DNA of 14,191 nucleotides from Lamprocystis purpurea (GCA_020718945.1 DYRB01000029.1:1-14191); one strand, 5' to 3'. Numbered from the stretch's first letter, positions 1 to 8,190 are shown. A program made the numbers and translations. The notes: generated by a model not told the origin, from the letters alone.

Positions 1-2160
1 GCCGCCGCCCGCGACCCAGCCCACCCCCGCATCGGCCTGGTCTTGGGCGGGGGCGGGGCCCGCGGGGCGGCCCATGTGGGCATCCTCAAGGTCCTGGAGG
101 AACTGCGCATCCCCATCTCGGCCATAGTGGGGACCAGCATGGGGGCCCTGGTGGCCGGCACCTACGCCAGCGGGGTCAGCCCGCAGGAGATGGAGCGGCG
201 CCTCACGGCCATAGACTGGGACAAGCTGTTCGTCGACGATCCACCGCGGCAGGACTGGCCCATCCGGCGCAAGGAGCAGAGCCTGTTTCCGACCTTCGAC
301 TTCACCCTGGGGGTGCGCGCGGGGAGTCTGAAGCTGCCGGGTGGGGCCATAGCCGGGCAGAACGTCGAGTTGTTCTTCAACTCCCTGGTCGCCGGTGCCA
401 CCGGTATCCACGACTTCGACGACCTGCCCATCCCCTATCGTGCAGTGGCCACCAACCTGGAAGACGGGTCCATGAAGGTCTTCGATTCCGGGCCCCTGGC
501 GGCGGTCATGCGGGCGAGCATGTCGGTCCCCGGGGTGTTCAGCCCGGTGACCATCGACAAGCACATCTACGTGGACGGCGGCCTGGTGCGCAATGTCCCG
601 GTGGATGTGGCCCGGCGCATGGGCGTGGATCGGGTGATTGTGATCAATGTCGGCGGGGGCTTCCTCAAGGGCGACGAGCTCCAGTCGGTGCTTGGAGTCA
701 TGTCCCAGATGGTCAACATCCTGACCCAGCAGAACGTGGACAGCTCCCTCAAGGAGATCCGCCCGGGCAAGGACATCCTGATAACGCCGGACCTGGGCGA
801 CATGAGCTCCGCGGACTTCGCCGGCGCGGCCAAGGCCATCGACATCGGCGAGGCGGCCGCGCGGGCCGCCATCCCCCAACTCAAGCGCCTGAGCGTCAGC
901 CCCGAGGCCTACGCCGCCTGGCGTTCAGGTCGCCCCGTACCGCCCCCGGACACTGCCCCCATCGATCAGGTGGATGTGGTCGGTCTGACCTACGTCAATC
1001 CCGGCCTGTTCGATGCCCTGATCAAGGCCCAGGAGGGCAAGCCCCTGGACCGCAAGACCCTGGATGCGGAGATCGCACGCCTCTATGGCCGCGGCGACTT
1101 CCAGAACATCGGCTACAGCCTGGACCGCACCGGGGGCAAGAACCGCCTGGTGGTCAACGCCAACGAGAAGCCCTGGGGACCCGGCTACCTGAGCTTCGGG
1201 CTGGGTTTCACCTCGGACTTCAAGGGCGACGACCTGTTCGGTCTGGTGGGGAGCTACCGCCGGACCTGGGTCAACTCCCTGGGCGCCGAGTGGTACACCA
1301 GTGCCCAGATCGGCAACCTGGCGGAGTTCTACACCGAGTTCTACCAGCCCTTCTCCCTGGAGCGGTCCACCTTCGTGGTGCCCAGCCTGGGGGTCTCAGC
1401 CCGGCCCCTGAGCGTTTTCGTCGATGGCAACCGGGTCGCTCGCTACGACCTCAGCCGCAGCACCCTGGCGGTGGATTTTGGTGGCACCCTGTTCGGCGGC
1501 AATGCCGAGGTGCGGATCGGGGCCATGCTCAGTCAGGCGACCTTCACCCTGGATACCGGCGACCCGAGCCTGCCTGATGGTAGCGACAACGACACTGGCC
1601 TGCGCGCCAGCCTGGTCTACGACACCCTGGACAGTGCCTATGTCCCGCGGCAGGGGACCCGGGTTGCGCTGAACCTGACCGCGCCACAGCCGGCCATGGG
1701 GGCGGATCTCAGCTACAACCGGCTGGTCGGGCGCTGGTCCAGTGCCTACAGCATCGGTGCCAACACCTTGGTCGGGGAGGCAGAGGTCGGGTCGGCCCTG
1801 GGGGCTGAGATGCCTTACTACGACCAGTTCGCCCTGGGCGGCTTCCGCCACCTCTCGGGCTATGCCACCGACGAATTCCGCGGCAACCAGGTCGCCTTCG
1901 GGTCCATCACCTACTACCGGCAACTGACCACCCTGCCGCCGCCCCTGGGGCGTGGGGTCTACCTGGGGGCCTCCCTGGAGGCAGGGACCCTGGAGGACAC
2001 CGCAGCACCCCATGCCAGGGTATCGCTGACCGAACCCGGGGTCCGTTTCGGCAGCAGTATTTTCCTCGGGGCCGACACCTGGCTCGGGCCCGCCTACCTG
2101 GGCCTGGGCTTCTCCGGCGACGGGGACGGCACGGCCTACATCCAGCTCGGGCGGCCTTAG
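1..2160 (+). CDS. Patatin-like phospholipase with POTRA and beta-barrel (type Vd autotransporter), 5' partial
   Basis: The frame is open from base 1, so the start and any signal peptide lie upstream; the TTG at 43 falls inside the conserved IGLVLGGGGARG motif and is not the start. A patatin domain comes first: oxyanion-hole GGGGARG at 46-66, nucleophile elbow GTSMG with Ser at 136-138, and the DGG motif with the dyad Asp at 574-576. A POTRA-like segment follows at about 960-1180 (IDQVDVVGLTYV, then a short beta/alpha unit). The rest, about 1180-2160, alternates aromatic and small residues as in an Omp85-type 16-strand barrel. This order matches PlpD-like type Vd secretion, in which the barrel carries its own phospholipase A1 domain across the outer membrane. 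Domain calls come from motifs seen here; lipid specificity cannot be read. The gene ends in TAG, 8 bp before a palindromic repeat that may end transcription. Confidence 0.93.
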   Translation, partial: AAARDPAHPRIGLVLGGGGARGAAHVGILKVLEELRIPISAIVGTSMGALVAGTYASGVSPQEMERRLTAIDWDKLFVDDPPRQDWPIRRKEQSLFPTFDFTLGVRAGSLKLPGGAIAGQNVELFFNSLVAGATGIHDFDDLPIPYRAVATNLEDGSMKVFDSGPLAAVMRASMSVPGVFSPVTIDKHIYVDGGLVRNVPVDVARRMGVDRVIVINVGGGFLKGDELQSVLGVMSQMVNILTQQNVDSSLKEIRPGKDILITPDLGDMSSADFAGAAKAIDIGEAAARAAIPQLKRLSVSPEAYAAWRSGRPVPPPDTAPIDQVDVVGLTYVNPGLFDALIKAQEGKPLDRKTLDAEIARLYGRGDFQNIGYSLDRTGGKNRLVVNANEKPWGPGYLSFGLGFTSDFKGDDLFGLVGSYRRTWVNSLGAEWYTSAQIGNLAEFYTEFYQPFSLERSTFVVPSLGVSARPLSVFVDGNRVARYDLSRSTLAVDFGGTLFGGNAEVRIGAMLSQATFTLDTGDPSLPDGSDNDTGLRASLVYDTLDSAYVPRQGTRVALNLTAPQPAMGADLSYNRLVGRWSSAYSIGANTLVGEAEVGSALGAEMPYYDQFALGGFRHLSGYATDEFRGNQVAFGSITYYRQLTTLPPPLGRGVYLGASLEAGTLEDTAAPHARVSLTEPGVRFGSSIFLGADTWLGPAYLGLGFSGDGDGTAYIQLGRP

Positions 2161-2168
2161 GTGGAACT

Positions 2169-2307
2169 ATTCGGCCGCAAATGAACGCAAATAGACGCAA
2201 ATATACAGGGACTTCGCGTCGGTCTCCGGTTCACCCTGCGAGTGACCCGCGGTCTCTGCCTAACTGACTGACCCATTTGCGTACATTTGCGTAATTTGCG
2301 GCCGAAT
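2169..2307. repeat. Palindromic GCAAAT-rich repeat, copy 1
   Basis: A 139 bp element bounded by perfect 14 bp inverted repeats, ATTCGGCCGCAAAT at 2169-2182 and its complement at 2294-2307. Inside each end are further GCAAAT/ATTTGC units spaced about 8-9 bp apart, around a roughly 60 bp core (acttcgcgtcggtctccgg onward). It fills the gap between two convergent genes, starting 8 bp after the patatin stop and ending 20 bp before the methyltransferase stop. Two related copies occur at 11896-12040 (opposite orientation) and 13437-13579. It encodes no protein. The size and ends suit a non-autonomous palindromic element, and the position suits a bidirectional terminator; both roles are inferred. Confidence 0.85.
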
Positions 2308-2327
2308 TGTTTTCTTGGTCAATTGGC

Positions 2328-2942
2328 TTATGGGTGTGCCGATCCCAGGCGGCGAAAGACCAGGGTGCGGTTGTTGCAGGGCATGGGGTGGTCCGCCTCC
2401 AGCAGCAGGCCGTTGGCCTCCCCCAGGGCGGCCAGGGCGTCGCGGTCCTTGATACCGCTGGCCGGGTCGCGGGCCTTGAGCCACTGGTCGAAGCGGGCGT
2501 TGCTGTCGCTGGTGTAAAGGCCCCCGTAGTTGAACGGGCCGTAAAGGGCGAAGGGGGCCCCTGGGGCCAGGACCCCGGGCAGGCCGGCGAACAGGGCTGC
2601 GACCTCGGCCTCGCCCATGATGTGGGCGGTGTTGGCGCTGAAGGCGGCATCGTACGCGGCCACCGGCCAGGGCCGGGTCACATCCAATTCCAGGGGCGGC
2701 GGCAGGTTGGGCAGCCCCGCCTCCGCCAGCCACAGCCGCACCCCCGGGAGGTTCTCCGCCAGGTCGCTGGTCTGCCAAGTCAGGTGGGGGAGGCGACCGG
2801 CGAAATAGACGGCGTGCTGTCCTGTACCGCTGCCGATCTCCAACAACCGGGTGGCTCCAGACAAGAGCGGGGCCAGGACCTTCAGGATCGGGTCGCGGTT
2901 CTCGTCGCAGGATTGGGAAAAGGGCTTCTGGTTGGGGTGCAT
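2328..2942 (-). CDS. DUF938-family class I SAM-dependent methyltransferase
   Basis: A 204-residue protein, the usual length of the DUF938 family. SAM-binding motif I is LLEIGSGTGQHAVYFA at residues 33-48, with an acidic motif near LDVTRPWP and a family-typical segment FSANTAHIMG, then YGPFNYGG and SNARFDQWL in the C-terminal half. The N-terminus (KPFSQSCDENRDPIL) also matches the family pattern. The ATG at 2942 is the only sensible start: an in-frame TAG sits 12 bases upstream. No clear Shine-Dalgarno is seen. The family has a Rossmann methyltransferase fold, but its substrate is not established, so none is given. It is transcribed alone, converging on the patatin gene across repeat copy 1. 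Confidence 0.9.
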   Translation of the reverse strand: MHPNQKPFSQSCDENRDPILKVLAPLLSGATRLLEIGSGTGQHAVYFAGRLPHLTWQTSDLAENLPGVRLWLAEAGLPNLPPPLELDVTRPWPVAAYDAAFSANTAHIMGEAEVAALFAGLPGVLAPGAPFALYGPFNYGGLYTSDSNARFDQWLKARDPASGIKDRDALAALGEANGLLLEADHPMPCNNRTLVFRRLGSAHP

Positions 2943-3119
2943 GGGCTTGGGTCGCTAGGGGTGGATCTGGTTGTCGCACAAGATGCAGCCGGGGGCGGCG
3001 GATTTCACCCGGCCGCAGTCCGCCGTGGCGCACACGCTACAGCCCTGGGGCTACGCAATCCGCTATCATCCGCCGCCAAGGTCGTACCGCTCACCCCCAG
3101 CCCCCACCACACCCAGGTC

Positions 3120-4628
3120 ATGCCCATCCACGCCGCTCCGACTTCCGCAGCCCGTCCAGGGCGCCGCCTTGCCCTTGGGGTGCTGCTGCTCTGGCTGCTG
3201 GCCGGGCTCTTTGCCGGGTGCGCCGGGCGCTGGCCCACGGCTGCCCCGGCACAACCGACTGGCCAGACTGCGACACCAGTCGCAACTCAGGCCGCGGCAC
3301 AGACCCGGCAATCGACCCAGCCGGAGCCGTCCAAGCCCGGGACGGCGGAATCCGCCCAGCCCCAGACCCAGACCCAGGCCGAGCCCCCGGCAGGGCCGGG
3401 CCGCCCCGGCGAGGCCCAATGGCGGACCACGGGCGAGGCCCTGGGTCTGGGCCGCCCCGCACCGGCCGAGGGAGAAGGGGACCCGGCGACCGACCCTGGG
3501 CCGACCTTTACCCCCGAGGGTCTGGCGGGCGAGGTGGCCGCGCGCTGTGCCGCGGCCGGCGGGCGACGCGGTGTCTATCTGCCGGCCCTGACCGCCGAGC
3601 TCTTTGCCGCGGGGATACCGGCGGCGGACGCCACCGAGGCCCTGATCCGCGGCGACTGCGGGAGTCTGGCCGACCTGGTGCGGACCATGGTCGCTACCGG
3701 CGGCGAGGGGGCCCTGGCACCGGTGGTCGGGCGGGCCCTGTTCCTGGCCGGGCCCCAGTCCGAGGGTATCATCGCCGCGGCTGCCTCGGCAGGGCTGCAG
3801 CGCGGCCTGGGCGGTCCGGCGCGCAGCCCCGACGGCGACTCCATGCCGCGGCTCAACGGCTATGCCATGGCCTACTTCCCCTCCGGGGCGGACACCGCCC
3901 TGCGGACCGGGGCGGAGGTGTCGCCGCTCTACAATCTCGCCACCCCAGGCTATGGGATCTACACCTATGTCCTCCTGGGCAAGGGGTTCCCGGACCTGCC
4001 GGAGGCGGACACCCGGCGCTATCGGGAGGTCCTGCGCCTGATCCAGACCTATGTCATGGCCTCTGACCCCCAGACCCGCGGTCCCAGCGCCCAGACCCAC
4101 ACCTTCCTGCTCGCGGTCTACCCCGGGCGCAAGGGCCTGCCCCTGATGGAGCAGACCGGGCCAGAACTCTCCACCGACATGCGCGAGGCCCTGGCCGACT
4201 ACATCGACGCCCTGGGCGATACCGTCCTCGCCAAGCGGGTGCGTACCAGCCCCGGGCCCTTCCTGGTCTCGGCCGCTGAGCCCCGCCTGATCCCCGGTCA
4301 GAGGACTGATCCCCGTCTGGTGGTGGACCTCTCGGGGCTCGCCCCCGAGTACCTCTACGCCCTGGTGGACGCCTATGACCGCCCCCTGTCGGAGGCGGAC
4401 CTGGCCCGGGCCGGGGGTCTGGACCCCATCGACGGGCGGCTGGCCGAGCTGTTTCGGGTCGCCGGCCCATCGGCTGATCCGGCCGGCGGCGGGCGCTGGG
4501 TCTATCGCCTGGGCGCCCCGGCTGCGGCCCCGGCTGCGGCAACGGCAGCGCCACCCACCCAGGCGGCGCCGGGGACGCCCGCAACCCCTGCCAAGGCAGA
4601 CAAGGGCGGCGGTCGCGGAGGCCCCTAG
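3120..4628 (+). CDS. Hypothetical lipoprotein with Pro/Gln/Ala-rich linker
   Basis: A 502-residue protein I do not recognise. The frame is open far upstream, but the ATG at 3120 gives a textbook lipoprotein signal: basic RPGRR at residues 12-16, a hydrophobic stretch 17-32 and a lipobox-like LFAGC with Cys34. The residue after Cys is Ala rather than Asp, which suggests sorting to the outer membrane. Residues about 38-120 are low-complexity Pro/Gln/Thr/Ala, probably a flexible periplasmic tether. The remaining 380 residues look globular (YAMAYFPSGAD, LATPGYGIYTYVLLGKGF, THTFLLAVYPGRKG), and the last 30 are again Ala/Pro/Gly-rich. There is no obvious Shine-Dalgarno at this start. Its stop TAG is directly followed by the ATG of the next gene, so the two are probably made from one transcript. 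An envelope role is likely; the function is unknown. Confidence 0.8.
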   Translation: MPIHAAPTSAARPGRRLALGVLLLWLLAGLFAGCAGRWPTAAPAQPTGQTATPVATQAAAQTRQSTQPEPSKPGTAESAQPQTQTQAEPPAGPGRPGEAQWRTTGEALGLGRPAPAEGEGDPATDPGPTFTPEGLAGEVAARCAAAGGRRGVYLPALTAELFAAGIPAADATEALIRGDCGSLADLVRTMVATGGEGALAPVVGRALFLAGPQSEGIIAAAASAGLQRGLGGPARSPDGDSMPRLNGYAMAYFPSGADTALRTGAEVSPLYNLATPGYGIYTYVLLGKGFPDLPEADTRRYREVLRLIQTYVMASDPQTRGPSAQTHTFLLAVYPGRKGLPLMEQTGPELSTDMREALADYIDALGDTVLAKRVRTSPGPFLVSAAEPRLIPGQRTDPRLVVDLSGLAPEYLYALVDAYDRPLSEADLARAGGLDPIDGRLAELFRVAGPSADPAGGGRWVYRLGAPAAAPAAATAAPPTQAAPGTPATPAKADKGGGRGGP

Positions 4629-5285
4629 ATGCTCAGATTCAGCGTGATGAGCCTGCTCAAGTTCGTCATCGGCATCCTGCTGTTGCAGGGGGTCACGGTG
4701 CTGCTGGTGGTGACCGCCTACAAGACCGACCTGGACCAGACCTGGCCCCTGTTCGTCGCCCTGGGGGGCGCCATAGGCACGGTGGTCGCCCTGTGGTTTT
4801 CCAGCATCGCCGACAGCGCCCGGCACCAGACCCTGGCCAAGGCCAAGGAGGTCTTCTCCAAGGAACGGGAAAAGATCCGCGTAAGGGCCGAGCAGGACAA
4901 GGCCAGGGAGGTCAAGTCCACCCAGAAGGCGGCCGCCCGATCCCAACGGGTCGCAGGGCTGGCCATCAGCCCCAAGACCGGCCTGGCCATCGGCGGGGCC
5001 GTGGGTCTGGGGGTCGCCATGCTCATGGCCCAGTTCATCACCCTGGGGCTGCTGACCCTGACCACCGCCGGCGGCCTGGTCCTCGGCTACGGGGCCAGGG
5101 TGCGCCAGGAGCGCTACGGCGGCCACCTGCTCGGCGGCGGCAACGGCAACGGCAACGGTACCGGTTGGCTCGGCGGCGGCGAGCGGCGCGAGGTCAAGGT
5201 CATCGATGCCGAGCCCGCGGTCCCGGCCCTCGAGGGCCGTCGGCGCAGGTCCAAGCCCCCCGCGGATTCGGCCGAGGCCGTCTGA
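4629..5285 (+). CDS. Hypothetical four-helix membrane protein with central charged coiled coil
   Basis: A 218-residue protein whose ATG directly follows the previous stop (tagATG). A strong GGAGG at 4617-4621 lies 7 bases upstream, inside the preceding gene. Two hydrophobic helices are visible at about residues 8-30 and 40-58, then a Lys/Glu/Arg/Ala-rich segment at about 64-112 that should form a cytoplasmic coiled coil. Two more helices follow at about 116-137 and 138-158, rich in Gly and Thr. The C-terminal 60 residues are soluble: a Gly/Asn repeat NGNGNGNGTG, then charged sequence with RRRRS. I recognise no family. The tight coupling to the lipoprotein suggests the two act together at the envelope, but nothing in the sequence names a partner or substrate. 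Confidence 0.8.
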   Translation: MLRFSVMSLLKFVIGILLLQGVTVLLVVTAYKTDLDQTWPLFVALGGAIGTVVALWFSSIADSARHQTLAKAKEVFSKEREKIRVRAEQDKAREVKSTQKAAARSQRVAGLAISPKTGLAIGGAVGLGVAMLMAQFITLGLLTLTTAGGLVLGYGARVRQERYGGHLLGGGNGNGNGTGWLGGGERREVKVIDAEPAVPALEGRRRRSKPPADSAEAV

Positions 5286-5345
5286 GCCAGGCCGTCACGC
5301 ATCCGTCATCGGACTCTGGTTTAGTCTCAGATCCCAGACCGCGAC

Positions 5346-5367
5346 AGGGCCCACCGAGGGCCTTTTT
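5346..5367 (+). terminator. Short intrinsic terminator
   Basis: GGCCC at 5348-5352 and GGGCC at 5358-5362 form a 5 bp GC-only stem with loop ACCGA, directly followed by TTTTT at 5363-5367. G-U and A-U pairs at the base could extend it slightly. It lies 61 bases after the membrane-protein stop and 30 bases before the VOC start, so it would end the lipoprotein/membrane-protein unit and separate it from the next one. Confidence 0.55.
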
Positions 5368-5397
5368 CCTATCAACGAGACCAGGGAACAACCCCAC

Positions 5398-6183
5398 ATG
5401 ACCGACACGCCGCAGCAAACCCCGGGGACCTTCTGTTGGGTCGATCTGGCCACCACCGACCTGGAGGCCGCCAAGGGCTTCTATGCCGCCGTGTTGGGCT
5501 GGACGGCGGAAGCAGTGCCTGCGCCTGGGGGGCAGGGTCCCGCCTATACCCTGTTCTCCCACGATGCCCAGGTGGTCAGTGGCGCCTATCCCCTAGCCCC
5601 CGAACAGGGCGACCACCCCTTCTGGATGAGCTATGTGTGCGTCGCGGACCTGGAGGCCACCCTGGCCCTGGCCCAGGCCCTGGGTGCCCAGGTCCCCTGT
5701 CCCGCCATGGACATCATGGACGAAGGCCGTCTGGCCGTGATTCAGGACCCCAGCGGGGCCTACCTCGGTCTCTGGCAGCCCAGGCAGCACCAAGGCTTCG
5801 CCCTGTCCAATGCCCCCGGGGCCCCCTCCTGGCACGAGATGCAGACCCATGACCTGGCCGCCGCCGCTGCCTTCTACCAGGGGCTGTTCGGCTGGACCCT
5901 CAAGCCCTTCGCCGGTTACCTGGACGGGGCCTACCAGATCCTCATGCTCGAGGGCCGCGAGGTGGGCGGCATGGTCCCCATCGCTGCCGACTGGGGCCCG
6001 GCCCCACCCAACTGGTCGGTCTACTTCGGGGTCCGCGACTGCGACGCCACCGTCGGCAAGACCGAGTGGCTGGGAGGCAAGGTGCTCTGCCCGGCCATGG
6101 AAGTCGACGGGGTCGGGCGCTTCGCCCACCTGCAAGACCCCCAGGGCGCGGTCTTTGCCGTCATCGCCCAGGCCAAGCCCTGA
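5398..6183 (+). CDS. VOC-family protein with two glyoxalase-like domains
   Basis: A 261-residue protein built of two vicinal-oxygen-chelate units. The first is at about residues 10-126 (CWVDLATTDLEAAKGFYAAVLGW to DPSGAYLGLW, given here only as its ends) and the second at about 140-258 (SWHEMQTHDLAAAAAFYQGLFGW to DPQGAVFAVI). This length and duplication match the Cfp30B/27-kDa-antigen-like subgroup often annotated as hydrolase or glyoxalase; no substrate is established here. The ATG at 5398 was chosen because the domain begins right after it, and an AGGGA lies about 11 bases upstream; longer in-frame extensions would run back through the terminator. It is followed after 19 bases by the SET gene on the same strand, so the two are probably co-transcribed. 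Metal ligands cannot be assigned safely by eye. Confidence 0.9.
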   Translation: MTDTPQQTPGTFCWVDLATTDLEAAKGFYAAVLGWTAEAVPAPGGQGPAYTLFSHDAQVVSGAYPLAPEQGDHPFWMSYVCVADLEATLALAQALGAQVPCPAMDIMDEGRLAVIQDPSGAYLGLWQPRQHQGFALSNAPGAPSWHEMQTHDLAAAAAFYQGLFGWTLKPFAGYLDGAYQILMLEGREVGGMVPIAADWGPAPPNWSVYFGVRDCDATVGKTEWLGGKVLCPAMEVDGVGRFAHLQDPQGAVFAVIAQAKP

Positions 6184-6202
6184 CCCCGCGAAGGCTGTGG
6201 CG

Positions 6203-6547
6203 ATGGCCGGCGCGACCTCGCAGCGGCCCAGCCGTCTGCGCGACCGCGTCTATCGCGCCCCTTCGGTCATCCACGGCACCGGCTGCTTCGCCCGCATCCC
6301 CTTCGCCGCCGGCGACCTCATCGGGACCTACGCCGGCCCCGCGGTCCGCCGGGACGGGACCTATGTCCTGTGGGTCCTGGAGGCCGGGGCGGCCCCCCTG
6401 GGGCTTAGCGGTCGCAACCTGCTGCGCTGGCTGAACCACCAGGACCCCGGCAATGCCCGTTTCGACGGCTTCGACCTCTACGCCCTGAGCGACATAGCCG
6501 CGGGGGAGGAGATCACTTTCGATTACACCGGTGGGGAGGGGGGCTGA
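6203..6547 (+). CDS. Minimal SET-domain protein (putative protein-lysine methyltransferase)
   Basis: A 114-residue protein that is almost only a SET core. IHGTGCFARIPFAAGDLIGTYAG at its start is the usual SET-N block, here residues 23-45; LNH at 77-79 is part of the NHxxxxN SAM/pseudoknot motif; GEEITFDY at 101-108 is the closing motif with the catalytic Tyr region. There are no Cys-rich pre-SET or post-SET parts. Small stand-alone SET proteins occur in many bacteria and methylate lysines, but targets are mostly unknown and none can be read here. AAGG at 6191-6194 serves as ribosome site, 8 bases before the ATG. It follows the VOC gene closely and converges on guaB, with 79 bases between the two stops. 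Confidence 0.87.
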   Translation: MAGATSQRPSRLRDRVYRAPSVIHGTGCFARIPFAAGDLIGTYAGPAVRRDGTYVLWVLEAGAAPLGLSGRNLLRWLNHQDPGNARFDGFDLYALSDIAAGEEITFDYTGGEGG

Positions 6548-6569
6548 CCAGGGTCGACCCCGGGGAAAC

Positions 6570-6609
6570 GCAGGTCCCGGGGGCCCTGCGGCCTGGTGGC
6601 CGTCAGGCC
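6570..6609. terminator. Paired GC hairpins between convergent SET gene and guaB
   Basis: Two adjacent hairpins fill the gap between the SET stop and the guaB stop: GCAGG/CCTGC (6570-6574 with 6585-6589) and GGCCTG/CAGGCC (6590-6595 with 6604-6609). Neither has a T-tract on either strand, so intrinsic termination is not proven; they could still act as a bidirectional roadblock or protect 3' ends. Confidence 0.3.
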
Positions 6610-6626
6610 CACCCTGTCCCCGATGG

Positions 6627-8096
6627 TCAGTTGTCGATCCGGTAGTTCGGCGCCTCTTTGGTAATCTGCACGTCATGCACATGGGACTCGCGCATCCCCG
6701 CCGTGCTGACCCGCACGAACTCCGGCTTGGTGCGCATCTCCTCGATGTCGGCGCAGCCCGTGTAGCCCATGCTGGAGGCCAGGCCCCCGGTGAGCTGGAC
6801 TATGACGTTGAGTACGCTGCCCTTGTAGGGCACCCGGCCCTCGATGCCCTCGGGGACCAGCTTCTCGGCCTCCCGGCCCTCCTGGAAATAGCGGTCCCGG
6901 GACCCCTCGCTGCTGGCCATGGCCCCCAGGGAACCCATGCCGCGATAGGACTTGTAGGAGCGGCCCTGATAGATCTCGACCTCCCCCGGGGCCTCGTCGG
7001 TGCCGGCGAAGAGCCCACCGATCATGACGCAGTGGGCCCCGGCGGCGATCACCTTGGCCACGTCGCCTGAGTAGCGCAGGCCGCCGTCGGCGATGATGGT
7101 GATGTCGGTCCCCTTGAGGGCCTCGGTGACATTGGCCACAGCGGTGATCTGGGGCACGCCCACCCCGGCGACGATGCGGGTGGTGCAGATGGAACCTGGG
7201 CCTATGCCGACCTTGACCGCGTCGGCCCCTGCATCCATCAGGGCACGGGCGGCGGAGCCGGTGGCGATGTTGCCGCCTATGACCTGGAGTCCCGGGAAGT
7301 TGCGCTTGGTCCAGGCAACCCGGTCCAACACCCCCTGGGCATGGCCGTGGGCCGTGTCCACCACCACCACGTCCACCCCGGCCTCGACCAGGGCGGTGAT
7401 ACGCTCGTCGGTCCCGGCCCCCACCCCCACCGCGGCCCCGACCCGCAGGCGCTCGTGATCGTCCCGGGACGCCTTGGGGAAGTCCTTGGCCTTCTGGATG
7501 TCCTTCACCGTGATCATGCCGCGCAGTTCGAAGGCGCCGTTGACCACCAGTACCTTCTCGATGCGGTGCTTGTGCAGCAGCCCCAGGACCTCCTCGCGGG
7601 TCGCACCCTCGCGCACCGTGACCAGGCGCTCCCGGGGGGTCATGACCGCGGAGACGGGTTCGTCCAGGCGGGTCTCGAAACGCAGGTCCCGCCCGGTGAC
7701 TATGCCGTCCAGGTGGCCGTCCGCGGTCACCACCGGCACGCCGGAGATGTTGTGGGCCCGGGTAATCTTCATCACCTCGCCCACCGTGGTCTCCGGGGTG
7801 ACGGTGATGGGGTTGCGGATAATGCCGCTCTCGTACTTCTTGACGCTCAGGACCTCGCGGGCCTGGCGCTCGGCGCTCATGTTCTTGTGGACTATGCCGA
7901 TGCCTCCCTCGAGCGCCATGGCGATGGCCAGGCGTGCCTCGGTCACCGTATCCATGGCCGCGGAGACCAGGGGGATTTTGAGCGTGATGCCGCGGGTCAG
8001 CCGGGTGGACAGGTCCGCGGAGTTGGGCAGGACCCGGGAGTGGGCGGGTAGGAGGAGGACGTCGTCGAAGGTGAGTGCTTCCTGGATGAGGCGCAT
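6627..8096 (-). CDS. guaB: Inosine-5'-monophosphate dehydrogenase
   Basis: GuaB oxidises IMP to XMP with NAD+, the first committed step of GMP synthesis in the cytoplasm. The 489-residue length equals that of typical bacterial enzymes. The N-terminus RLIQEALTFDDVLLLPAHS is diagnostic. Two CBS domains fill about residues 93-205, inserted into the TIM barrel. The catalytic loop GPGSICTTR carries the nucleophile at Cys304, and the mobile flap with RDRYFQEG and EGRVPYKG is intact, as is the C-terminal potassium-site region. The ATG at 8096 was chosen over longer in-frame extensions because the family begins exactly there and GGGGG lies just upstream. guaA, the usual downstream partner, is absent: the SET gene converges instead. 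xseA lies upstream and divergent, as in Escherichia coli, but 2.4 kb away. Confidence 0.98.
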   Translation of the reverse strand: MRLIQEALTFDDVLLLPAHSRVLPNSADLSTRLTRGITLKIPLVSAAMDTVTEARLAIAMALEGGIGIVHKNMSAERQAREVLSVKKYESGIIRNPITVTPETTVGEVMKITRAHNISGVPVVTADGHLDGIVTGRDLRFETRLDEPVSAVMTPRERLVTVREGATREEVLGLLHKHRIEKVLVVNGAFELRGMITVKDIQKAKDFPKASRDDHERLRVGAAVGVGAGTDERITALVEAGVDVVVVDTAHGHAQGVLDRVAWTKRNFPGLQVIGGNIATGSAARALMDAGADAVKVGIGPGSICTTRIVAGVGVPQITAVANVTEALKGTDITIIADGGLRYSGDVAKVIAAGAHCVMIGGLFAGTDEAPGEVEIYQGRSYKSYRGMGSLGAMASSEGSRDRYFQEGREAEKLVPEGIEGRVPYKGSVLNVIVQLTGGLASSMGYTGCADIEEMRTKPEFVRVSTAGMRESHVHDVQITKEAPNYRIDN

Positions 8097-8138
8097 GGGT
8101 CCCCCTGGGGCTGTGGTGCGGGTAAAAAATAGCGGCGG

Positions 8139-8144
8139 ATTATA
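8139..8144 (-). promoter_or_regulatory. Probable guaB -10 element
   Basis: On the minus strand TATAAT lies 43 bases before the guaB ATG, inside an AT-rich island (tatataat, then attttttac) that stands out in this GC-rich DNA. No good TTGACA match exists 16-18 bases further upstream (gaaata is the closest), so the promoter may rely on an activator or an extended -10. The implied leader is about 35 bases. Confidence 0.45.
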
Positions 8145-8190
8145 TACCGGGGACGGTCGGATATTTCGCCGGGATGGGGGAGGCCAGCAG

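Noticed and set aside
2307..3119. In-frame 5' extension of the lipoprotein gene
   Set aside because: It runs antisense to the whole methyltransferase gene and would bury the lipoprotein signal; ATG 3120 places the lipobox properly.
3066..5126. 686-codon open frame on the minus strand opposite the lipoprotein and membrane-protein genes
   Set aside because: It is a high-GC antisense shadow: Gly/Gln/Pro-rich with no family features, while the plus strand has a lipoprotein signal, helices and correct gene spacing.
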